This document shows positions 55,504 to 64,000 of a DNA stretch of 64,000 nt, in pieces (position 1 is the first letter of the stretch; each line of letters begins with the position of its first letter). A program made the position numbers and the translations under genes. The notes under the pieces are model-generated. The model had not been told where the DNA came from and did no database searches. It was given only the letters and a program-made list of their open reading frames with translations. The stretch is from JBDHUW01 sp964642385 (GTDB lineage: Bacteria > Patescibacteriota > Gracilibacteria > Absconditabacterales > Absconditicoccaceae), in the NCBI GenBank assembly GCA_964642385.1, contig CAZXON010000001.1, forward strand, positions 62,001-126,000, in the 5' to 3' direction.

Positions 55504-57171
55504 TTATTTACCATTTGTTTGTTGTAAAAATATAATTTCTATTGCATCTACGATAGCATCATTTGACCTTTCATATGCTTGAGAAAAATGAAGTAATTCA
55601 GAAAGCAGTCATTCTTCTAATTCGTTTTTTTCAAGGTATTTTCAAACATCATCAAGAAACTCTTTATTGTCTTTCATTATTATTGCTGTGAGGTTTTCAA
55701 CTTCATTATAGTTTTTTTGAATCTCATTTTTATCAATTATTTCTGAAATTCTATAGTAAAGAGTAACCATATTCTTTTTTAATTGTTTTAAGCGATTAGC
55801 AATAAATTCATTATCAGAATTAAATAAAACACTTGAAGCGTGATGCGTATCTTTTCGTGCCTTGGCAGAGTACATCATACGCTCTACACTAAAATAAAGA
55901 TTTTGAAGATCTTTTATTTTTGACTCATTTAATGACTCTTCACGCAATAATTTTAAAATATAACTAAGAATATCTTCTTCAATAACTTTACAAGTATCGT
56001 ACTCCTCTAAAATTAACTCTTGATCTAAAATCACTTCTAATTGATTTTTTTTAGATAGTGGAATATCGTCATTTAATAATGCTTTTTGATCTATATTTAA
56101 ATGGTGCACATTAAATTTAAATATTTTTTTTAATAACATTAGAATATCGTTTTTTATAACAGGCAATATTATGTCCACTTCTGTCAAGCCTATTTTATTA
56201 ATTCAAAGTTCATAATCCAAATTTTTGTCAGGAATAATCTTCTCTAAAAATTTTGATAAAGGTTTAATAAAAGGAAAAAATAATATGGATGCTGCGATAT
56301 TGTAAAATGTTTGATACATAGCCAAAGCTGTTTCTTGTGCTCCAGGGTCGGAAAAATTATATATTTTTGGTATTAAGGTAGATAATGGTTGAATAAATAT
56401 CATAACCAAAATTGATGCAAAAATATTATATACTATATGAGACCAAGCTACTTGCTTCTTTTCGTGAGCTCCCCTGAGCGACGCAATATAAGGAGTTATA
56501 CAAGTACCTATATTTGCTCCAGCTATTATTGCCATACCTTGAGGAAAAGTTAATAGTCATCAATGCAAAGCTCACAATGTAATTATACTCATTGCGCCAG
56601 AAGATTGTAAAATAGCGGTAAAAATAATTCCGATAAAAAACCAACCTATAAGAGGAATGTTTGCGAACATTGTCAAATCCATACCAGCAGAGAAAACGCC
56701 AACTGAATCTTTTAATATAGAAATACCATAAAACAATAATCAAAACGCAAAAACCATTTTTCAAGCATTTTTTCGTTTATTTGAAGAAAAAAACTTATAA
56801 ATAAGTCATCAAATTGCTACAAAAACCAATGAAAGAGAGCCAATATTAAAGGAAAATCCTACATAGACAACTAATATTCAAAGTAATGTAGATCATACAT
56901 TAGCGCCAACAACAGCTCAAATAGCGCTTGCTAGGGAAATAAATCAAGCACTTGTAAAGGTCATAATAATTAAAATTGTTACGGCACTTGATTGCAAAAT
57001 AGCACCAAGAGCTGATCAACTGAGCAAACCTTTGAAAGGCGTATTAGCAACTTTTTTTAACCATTTTTTCAAAGAAGATCAAGAAAAATCTTTGATAGAA
57101 ATTTCCATCAAATCCATGCCATATAGCACCAACACAATTCATGCCAAAAAAGCTCGTATAGAAAAGTTCAT
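55504..57171 (-). CDS. Na+/phosphate cotransporter with PhoU-like tail
   Basis: 555 aa. Two repeated QSS modules typical of the NptA/PNaS family (GAILQSSAVTILIIM and TAILQSSGAMSIITL), with about nine membrane helices and the second-half GANIGTCITPYIASLRGA. Residues 350-555 are a helical cytoplasmic PhoU-like domain (ERMMYSAKARKDTHHAS). It takes up inorganic phosphate using a sodium gradient. Transcribed toward pth, convergently, with no clear terminator. Confidence 0.9.
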
Positions 57172-57344
57172 GATTTTGTTATATATAAATATGCACTATA
57201 AGTATATGGATAGTGGCCTTTTGAGACAAAAAATAACAAAAAAAAGAGTAAAAATAGCCCATCAAGCATTGACAAAAATAGAATATATTTTTAAAAGGTT
57301 AAATGTTATTTTAGCGCCCTATAAAATCAAAAAAAAATAGAAAA

Positions 57345-57379
57345 TCAAAAAAAACTTGCTATATTACAAGCAAGTTTTG
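57345..57379 (-). terminator. Rho-independent terminator
   Basis: On the minus strand AAACTTGCT (from 57377) pairs with AGCAAGTTT (ending 57352), followed by eight T. It terminates the excalibur protein gene. The 170 bases between it and the cotransporter start hold no gene. Confidence 0.85.
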
Positions 57380-57399
57380 ATAGACAAGAGCAATTTTAA

Positions 57400-57918
57400 T
57401 TATTCTGCTAGTGCAGGAGAAGTAACTTTAGGCAAAGCTTCACAAACGATACCATCTTTATCACCATCTAGACCAAATATATCTAAACGTCTCACAGAAT
57501 CATTGGTTTCTCAAGCGTTGTCAAGAGCGATTTTGTCTGCACAAAAATTATATTTCTCTTGCGCAGCACTTTGAGTAGCGAAATTTGAACAATTTAAATT
57601 GTTCGTCAAACATTCAGAACCGATAATTTTTACTCATTTTTTAGTCTCTACTCTTGATTCGGTTACAGAACCTGTTTTCATAAGCGTTCAAAGATCCAAG
57701 TCGTAATCAGCGATATGTAATCACAATGCTCAAATAATTACTACCAATAAAACAAGCAAGAGTCATTTCATCTTGCCTCGAAAAATAAGCATAGCAAGAA
57801 CAATAAGCAACAATACAACAAGGACTACAGTACGAACATTTCTATTGTACCTATACTTGTTAATTTTGTTTTTTAAATCAGAGGTCTTTTGTGTGTCGGT
57901 AGAAGAAGGAGTTGTCAT
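57400..57918 (-). CDS. Membrane protein with excalibur calcium-binding domain
   Basis: 172 aa. A polar N-terminus (TTPSSTDTQKTSDL), two membrane helices (VVLVVLLLIVLAMLIF and LLLVLLVVIIGALGLHI), then an exported part ending in an excalibur-like domain: NCSNFATQSAAQEKY, and LDIFGLDGDKDGIVCEAL with the DxDxDGxxCE calcium loop. Excalibur domains are extracellular and often sit beside nucleases or surface proteins; here there is no enzyme. A terminator follows. Confidence 0.85.
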
Positions 57919-57963
57919 GAGTGCGAGAAAAAAATAAAGAATATATTGTAATGAGAAATCATC

Positions 57964-60900
57964 TTATATCTTTTTTATCGCATATCCTACGCTTCATATC
58001 ATATCTAAAGATACATCCTTTTCAATATCAGGATTGTTGATAGTATCTACAATCGTTGAAAGCGTTTCACTGGCAATCATCTCTCCAAATTGTTTTAAAA
58101 GCTCAGCAATATCGCTTGCAAAAGGCATATCCTTGGCTTGTTCTATATCCTGTGGAAGCCTAACAGCAAGCTGTATTCTCGCATCCATGTTATAATCAGC
58201 TTCTTTGCGAGCTTCTTGAATATATCTAATTAAATCTCTCGCATCTCACTCCAAACGCAATATTTCAGAAATTGTATCATCAAGGGCAATCACTAAAGCT
58301 CCATCTATTGCTACATCAAAAGGCACATCTCACTTTTCATATTCAATAGTAAATTCTTCTGATTGCAATGTCCACTTCTGTCAACTTACACCAGAAACGA
58401 TAGTGGAACCATCACTTTGCAACGTAAAGGCGCCAGCTTTCGCTTGAGAAATTATTTCCTGCATATCTTTACCAAATTTCTTTCATAGCAATCTCGCATT
58501 TGGTTTACAAATTGCTTGTACTTTTTGTTCCATAGTTGAATCAATTACTATTTCCTTTACATTAAGCTCATCTTTGATCATATCATGGTATACGGTATTT
58601 GAAATATCATGGTCAGAGAACACAACTCCCCTGGAAAGAATTACTTTTTGCAATGGTTGTTTCACTCTTATTTTCTTCTGTCATCTAAGAGAAAGCCCAA
58701 GTGATACAATCTTTTTGGTAAGCTCCATTGCATCGATCTGCAAATCATACTTCGAAATCAAACCACCATCATAAGGAGCAATTTCCTCAAGGTGCACAGA
58801 CTCTTTTCATGTCAATTTTTTGTAAATATATTCAGTTATAAATGGCATAAAAGGAGCTGCAATCAAACACAATTCAGTAAGAACCGTATACAGAACGGTG
58901 TATGCATCTATCTTATCTTGCCCCATATTTTCTCATGCACCTGATTCCCAGAACCTACGTCTTGATCTACGAATATACCAGTTTGTTAGATCCTCCATAA
59001 AGCCAATGAGTGCAGTTGAACTTGTTTGCAAATTATACATTTCAAGTTGTTCATTGATTGTATTTACCAACTTCATTGTCTTTAGAAGCATCCAGGTATC
59101 AAGGGGGTTTTTGAAATCTTGTAACCCGCGATCTTGTATTAATTTTTGCAGTGATACTGATGGATCGGCTTTAAATCAATCTATTTGAGAGTATGTAGTG
59201 AAAAAATAATAGCTATTCCACAATGGCAGAATCGTTTTTTTGTAAATCTCTCTAATCGATTCCTCTGAAATATTGGTATCTCATCAAACGACAATCGGCG
59301 AAGTCGCAAAGTTCATTCTCAAAGCATCTCATCACAAAGAGATCATTGTATCTTTCGGATCTGGGTAGTTACCTAAAGACTTCGACATTTTACGACCATC
59401 ATTTCACGCAAGAACACCAGTACAAACGACATTTTTGAACGCTGGCGAATTATATTTTTCAAAAGGTATATCCAATGCTGGCTTATCTTCTACCAATTTG
59501 AATGTATTATCTTCTTGGCGCACAAGTTTATATGGCATAGAAAGCATTGTGGCTAGGGCATGCATAAAGAAAAACCAAGCTCTGACTTGTCCTACATACT
59601 CTGATACATAATCAGCAGGGAATGACGCTTCAAACTTTTCTTTATTTTCAAAAGGATAATGAACTTGCGCATATGGCATAGATCCACTCTCTAACCATGG
59701 ATCAAGCACCTCAGGCACGCGGACATATTTTTGATTATTTTTCAAACCTCGAACAGCATCAATATATGGACGATGCAAATCAAATTCTTTATTATTGAGG
59801 GTATCTCGATAGATAGTTTTTCAGTTTTCTGCTCTCTTTTCTATAATTTTACTTCCTGTTTGATCTAACTGATAAATCTCTTCCAATGATCATAAAACAA
59901 TCATATCATCTGAATCCTCTGCTTTCCAGACTGGCATTGGAGTCGCCCAAAAACGAGTTCTAGAGATATTTCGATCTGGTGCGGATTCCATTGATTTCAG
60001 AAAACGACCATGTTTCAAATGTTCTGGTAACCGAAAAATCTTTTCATTGTTTTCAGCAAGCAATCATTTAATCGCTTGAATATTAACGAACCAAGCATCT
60101 TGCGCCTTGTAGATCAATGGAACTCACGTTCTTGGGCACATCGCAACCGAGTGAGTAATTGATTCTTTTTTGATAAGCGTTCCATTTGCTTTCATATCAC
60201 GCATTGCTAATTCATTCACGTCGCGATAGTAGGTTCCAACATACTCTTTTCATATTGCTTCTCGCTCTGGTGCACTTCCAACAAAAGGATTTATGAGATA
60301 ATTCCCTTGTTCGTCAAGCATTTCAGTTTGATATAAACCATATTTCAATCCAGTTTGGAAGTCCTCTTCACCGAATTCTGGGGCTTGATGAACAACACCT
60401 GTACCATCCTCATCTGTAACGTAATCAGCTGGCAGGACTGTAAAGTTCTTGTTTTCTTGGGTCAGCTGTCCAATTATATTTTGATAGTAAGAAAACGGTG
60501 CTGTATATTTTATTCATAAAAATTCTACCCCTCTACACCTGTAGACCTCAATATATTCTTCAGCGTTTTTATAGTATTTACCTATAAGATTTTCTGCAAG
60601 AATAAAATACTCTTTTGCGTTTTTATCAAATAACTGCATATATCGCATCTCTGGATTTACTGCAAGTGCAATATTCGCCGCTATTGTCCGCGGTGTTGTC
60701 GTCCATGCTAGGAAGTTAAGAGGAGCACTAGATGTCTCTGGATAGCTTTTGAGTACAGGGAGCACCGTTTGAAATGTATATAATGAAGGGAATCTCTTGA
60801 TTTCATTTGCATCATCCACGATAACACCATCAACTTCATACTGATATCACAGATCATTTGCATCAGTAGAAGAAATAGTTGTCCATTCGAGTTTTGTGTG

Positions 60901-61944
60901 ATTAGGCTCTTGCAAAACAGGATCTCATTGTAAAGTTACTTCAAAAAAATGCACCAATCGAGGTTTTTTGTTTAAAATTCTTTTTACTTGTCCTAATTTG
61001 GTTCAAATAACACAATCAACACCTAGCTCCTCTTTTACTTCTCTAATCAACGACTGTTCAATCGTTTCTCCATTTTCTGCTTTACCGCCTGGGAACTGCC
61101 ACATCTCACGCTTTGCATTATAGATGGACAACAATCTTCCCTTTTCATCTCTAATTATAGCAAAGGTTGCATTGATAAAATTGTCATCAGTATGGATGAA
61201 ATGCGTTGTTTCTATATCAGAAGTATATCAATTAACAGGAAATTTGACTGTAATAGCAGGGTCACTTACGTCTTCATAACTATTGTCTAGAGCAACTTCA
61301 TAATTTGAAATTGGCGTATTTAATTTTGTAGAATACAGAGAAACTCTTTTCCCTTTGTAGATCATTCACTTGTCCCAGAGCGATTTAAACACCCACAGAA
61401 CCGACTCCATATACGAGTTATCCATTGTCTTGTAAGCATTTTTGAAATCAACCCAACGCCCAATATGATCAACATACCAGTCCCATTGATCTGAGACATC
61501 CTTGGTGTACTCGTAACATTTTTCAATAAATCCCTCAATACCCTTTGCTTCAATATCTTTATTTGAAGTATAGCCGTTTTTTTCTTGGACTTTCTGTTCA
61601 ACATAAATTCCATGACAATCCCAACCCCAAACACGATCGATGCGTTTGCCCTTTTGTGTATGAAATCTTGTCACAACATCTTTCATCACACTACTTAACA
61701 AATGACCGTAATGCGGTAATCAAGTAATAAATGGAGGTCAATCATAAAATCTATAAGGATTATCCTCAGATTTCATTGTAATCGATTTTTCAAAGGTCTT
61801 ATGTTCTTTCCAAAAATCGATAATTTTCTGCTCAATTTGGGCAGGATTATATTGAGATGTCTCTTTGTTTGTGGAAGAGGTCAATTCAAGATCATTTTGG
61901 TTTATCTCTCCCACGAGGTCGAGTTGATTATCACTATCAGGCAT
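57964..61944 (-). CDS. ileS: Isoleucyl-tRNA synthetase with an inserted Nudix domain
   Basis: 1326 aa against the usual 900-1050. Class I core: DGPPFITGLPHYGHLLSS (HIGH-type) near residue 80 and GNDGRKMSKSLGNYPDP (KMSKS) near 850. The CP1 editing domain begins PAITVKFPV, is interrupted by a full Nudix domain (about residues 255-363), then resumes with LNFLAWTTTPRTIAANIALAVNP. The inserted domain has MWQFPGGKAENGE and LIREVKEELGV, a perfect Nudix box. The Thr-rich editing motif has Arg where TTTPWT has Trp. A normal anticodon domain and C-terminal tail follow. About 65 codons precede the core (MPDSDNQLDL, then YNPAQIEQKI). Confidence 0.95.
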
Positions 61945-62034
61945 TTTTTAGCAAGCAAAAAATAAACAGTTAGAATATAGCTTTTCGGACAGTTGTTTCA
62001 ATTGTAAATTATTAATTATTAATCATTATTTTTT

Positions 62035-62112
62035 TCGCCGAAGGCGAATCGCCCGTCCTATCGTTGCAAAAATAGCCGACCCCAGATAGTTCGGGCGACC
62101 ATCTTCGATGGT
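62035..62112 (-). repeat. Three-hairpin structured element, copy 3 (upstream of ileS)
   Basis: Plus-strand reading: hairpin TCGCC-GAA-GGCGA (62035-62047), stem GCCCG (62051-62055)/CGGGC (62092-62096) enclosing CTATCG...AGATAGT, and hairpin ACCATC-TTC-GATGGT (62098-62112). It has the same order as copy 1, with different hairpin sequences but intact pairing. It lies 91 bases before the ileS start; strand is given relative to ileS. Confidence 0.7.
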
Positions 62113-62138
62113 ATCACAAACCAATTTAAGAATAGAAA

Positions 62139-62606
62139 TTATAGAAGAATATCATCAAAAGTATCCTCTTTGCCATCTTTGAGAAAATGATGAATTGCGT
62201 TACGAGTAGCCAATAATGCAATCACTCTAGCTCTACGGCGACGAGGAGAAACCTCAAAACCATTCTCAATCATAAGCGTTTCATTTCGCGAGAGGATTTC
62301 TGCAAAAGTATGTCAGACCACAAGCTCTGAGAAAAAACTAGATGAGGCCTGCGTGATCATGCTTACATTCCCATCAAAAGATCGCTTTGTGATTAGATAA
62401 TTATCAGGTGGTAATTGTGTATTTGCATGATTGTTTTGCGCAGCAGAACTGGCATCTTTCGTCAGAATTTCATATTTCACATACACATTGATATCGTCCT
62501 CGCATATAGAATTTCCCTCGTGCCAAAAAAAATCACACTCTTTCATCTGATAGTTATTTACTGGATTTTTGTAATACTCTTGCACGAGAAGTGAAAATTC
62601 TGACAT
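62139..62606 (-). CDS. NifU/SufU-like protein with lost cysteines
   Basis: 155 aa with the IscU/SufU plan: YYKNPVNNYQM, an SICEDDINVYVKYE strand (cf. CGDxIxV), SMITQASSSFFSELVVGHTFAEIL (cf. the xAS.S...G.T..E helix of SufU) and RRRARVIALLATRNAI (cf. R.kC..L). Only the first of the three conserved cluster-binding Cys positions holds Cys; the second and third positions are not Cys. It may therefore be a structural or regulatory relative rather than an Fe-S scaffold. TTG codons just upstream are alternative starts. It is the gene upstream of ileS. Confidence 0.65.
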
Positions 62607-62616
62607 CAACAAAGTA

Positions 62617-62650
62617 TAAAAAAAAACCCTCTGGTTGCAAGAAGAGGGTG
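62617..62650 (-). terminator. Rho-independent terminator
   Basis: On the minus strand ACCCTCT (62649-62643) pairs with AGAGGGT (62632-62626), followed by nine or more T. It ends the charged repeat protein gene. Confidence 0.88.
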
Positions 62651-62677
62651 GAGAAATTGATATAGTGGTAGCATCAA

Positions 62678-64000
62678 CTATTTCTTTGCAGTATCAGAGC
62701 TACTAGCTGGCTTATCATGAATAATAGAAAAGGCCTTTTTAAATGCATCCGTTGTATGCGTATAATCAAACTTCCCTGTTGCAGTTTCACCAACTGTATG
62801 AGCTAATCATTCAAGAAGTTGTGCAGGGATACGTGGAATTGACCAAAATCATCGGAGCAATCACAAACCCAAAGCTGATAGTCACTTACTTCATTCTGGG
62901 TTAAACGAAGCTCAGTAATCTTTAAAAACATTTTCGTAAGGTAATTTTGTACGATATGGTTTATAGACAGTTCATCAAATAGTTCTAAATAAATTTACAA
63001 ATCACCTACCAGTATTTTTGGCTAAATCAGACCACATTTCTCCTACAAATAAAGATTGAGGTCTACCAACGATATGAGCAGCTTTTGCTACAATATTTGC
63101 AGGTAATGAAAACGCAGTTTTTAGCGTCTCTTTTCATCAGTATCGCACTCGAGAAAATGGATTTAACGTATATCTTTCTGTAAATTTTGCTCGGTTTTCT
63201 TTTCTTTTTGCTTTTCTATCTGCTCTTCTCTTAGCTCTTTCTTCTTTCTTTTTATCTTTTTCTGCTTTTTTATCTGCTTCTCTTTTTTCTTTTTCTGCTT
63301 TCTTTTCTGCTTCTCTTTTATCTTTTTCAGCTTTTTTATCTGCTTCTCTTTTTTCTTTTTCTGCTTTCTTTTCTGCTTCTCTTTTTTCTTTTTCTGCTTT
63401 CTTTTCTGCTTCTCTTTTTCCTTTTTCTGCTTTTTTATCTGCTTCTCTTTTTTCTTTTTCTGCTTTTTTATCTGCTTCTCTTTTTTCTTTTTCTGCTTTT
63501 TTATCTGCNNNNNNNNNNNNNNNNNNNNNNNNNNNNNNNNNNNNNNNNNNNNNNNNNNNNNNNNNNNNNNNNNNNNNNNNNNNNNNNNNNNNNNNNNNNN
63601 NNNNNNNNTGCTTTCTTTTCTCTCTTTTCTTTTAATTCTTCCCATCGTTTCTTAAACCATCATTTTCCTTCTTTCTTTTCTTCCTCTTTTTCTTCCTCTT
63701 TGTTTTCTGCTTCTCTTTTTTCTTTTTCTGTCTTCTTTTCTGCTGCTTTCTTTTCTCTCTTTTCTTTTAATCAATCCAATCGGCGATTAAACCATCATTT
63801 TCTTTTTCCCTTTTCTTCCTCTTTTTCTTCCTCTTTGTTTTCTGAGATTTCTCACTGCTCTTGCTGTTCGCTCTGAATTTGTTCTGAGGTTTCATTACTT
63901 TCTTCAGCTATGACTTTCTGTTGCTGTTCTTGCTTATGTTGGCTATCTGAATCCGACTCTTCGACATTCTGCTTCTCTTTAAATTCATAATTTGCATCTT
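62678..64000 (-). CDS. Large charged repeat protein, partial and interrupted by a gap
   Basis: The visible N-terminal part is Glu/Gln-rich (DSDSQHKQEQQQKV, ENKEEEKEEEK). It has two copies of an amphipathic module (GWFNRRLDGLKEKREKKA and GWFKKRWEELKEKREKKA), and then at least seven 11-residue repeats of the type EK-E/D-KREA-D/E-KKA, which should form a long charged coiled coil. The C-terminal ~170 residues are different: NPFSRVRYGGKETLKTAF, LFVGEMWSDLAKNTG, LGLGLLRGFWSIPRIPAQLL, ending in DTAKK. The C-terminal part has several moderately hydrophobic amphipathic segments but no clear transmembrane helix. The start is outside the window. No family recognised. Confidence 0.65.
63240..63508 (-). 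repeat. 33-base tandem repeats
   Basis: At least seven units of 33 bases, each encoding an 11-residue EK[E/D]KREA[D/E]KKA unit. Point differences (A/T at the GAT/GAA and GCA positions) mark separate units. The array runs into the assembly gap, so the true copy number is unknown. Confidence 0.85.
63509..63608. other. Assembly gap of 100 N inside the repeat array
   Basis: The reading frames on either side differ by one if the gap is taken as exactly 100. The length is therefore a placeholder, and the repeat array probably broke the assembly. Confidence 0.95.

Noticed and set aside
63240..63760. CRISPR-like array
   Set aside because: The 33-base units are contiguous without unique spacers and encode an in-frame 11-residue protein repeat.
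1..64000. Dozens of short ORFs under the standard code
   Set aside because: They end at TGA or lie antisense to longer frames. Reading TGA as Gly joins the sense-strand pieces into full-length families, and the opposite-strand ORFs then have no support.
1..64000. In-frame TGA as selenocysteine or tryptophan
   Set aside because: TGA occurs tens of times per gene in positions where families have Gly (HhH motifs, KTG, Walker-type loops), with no Cys/Trp preference and no sign of SECIS structures.

Overview
The window is AT-rich bacterial DNA in which TGA is read as glycine. Almost every gene is chopped into short pieces under the standard code. It becomes one continuous, recognisable protein once TGA is translated as Gly, and TGA falls where families demand glycine: the KTG of the penicillin-binding protein, HxHxDHxG of a metallo-beta-lactamase, GG of the CCA enzyme, Nudix boxes, and the Gly/Phe linker of DnaJ. 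Every assigned gene ends in TAA or TAG. This is genetic code 25, known from Candidatus Gracilibacteria (BD1-5) and Absconditabacteria (SR1); I infer that lineage. All coordinates below assume this code.

Layout. 1-5.1 kb: ruvA, a secreted protein, a complete insertion sequence with a probable -1 frameshift, and gyrB. 5.1-14.2 kb (+): a DnaE polymerase without its PHP domain, an aromatic amino acid permease-like protein, two unknown proteins, a pseudopilin and gyrA. 14.3-21.1 kb: a pseudopilin fused to leucine-rich repeats, murD, two envelope proteins, dnaB and a frameshifted pilin. 21.2-24.5 kb: hisS fused to a Nudix domain, a small unknown gene and two tandem VirB2-like small membrane proteins. 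24.6-34.9 kb: a PBP transpeptidase, a DHH phosphoesterase, rlmN, two beta-CASP nuclease-like proteins and cysS. 35-43 kb: small envelope proteins, an SLH-domain protein, hrcA, a coiled-coil protein, a free Nudix hydrolase, ruvB, a broken acetyltransferase, a zinc-finger-less dnaJ and lspA. 43.1-51 kb: an assembly gap, a surface protein, an SPFH protein, rplI, a lipoteichoic-acid-synthase-like protein fused to a GDPD, and cca. 51-57.9 kb: infB, a metalloprotease, pth, a Na/Pi cotransporter and an excalibur protein. 58-64 kb: ileS with a Nudix domain inserted in its editing domain, a NifU-like protein and a charged repeat protein with a second gap.

Themes. Replication and repair (gyrAB, dnaE, dnaB, ruvAB), translation (hisS, cysS, ileS, infB, rplI, pth, cca, rlmN) and the cell surface (pilins, SLH protein, PBP, murD, lspA, LTA-synthase/GDPD) dominate. 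The most unusual content is two aminoacyl-tRNA synthetases carrying Nudix hydrolase domains in two different architectures. A three-copy structured element lies upstream of both genes and of a third gene, in the same orientation relative to each. No tRNA or rRNA gene or CRISPR array was seen.
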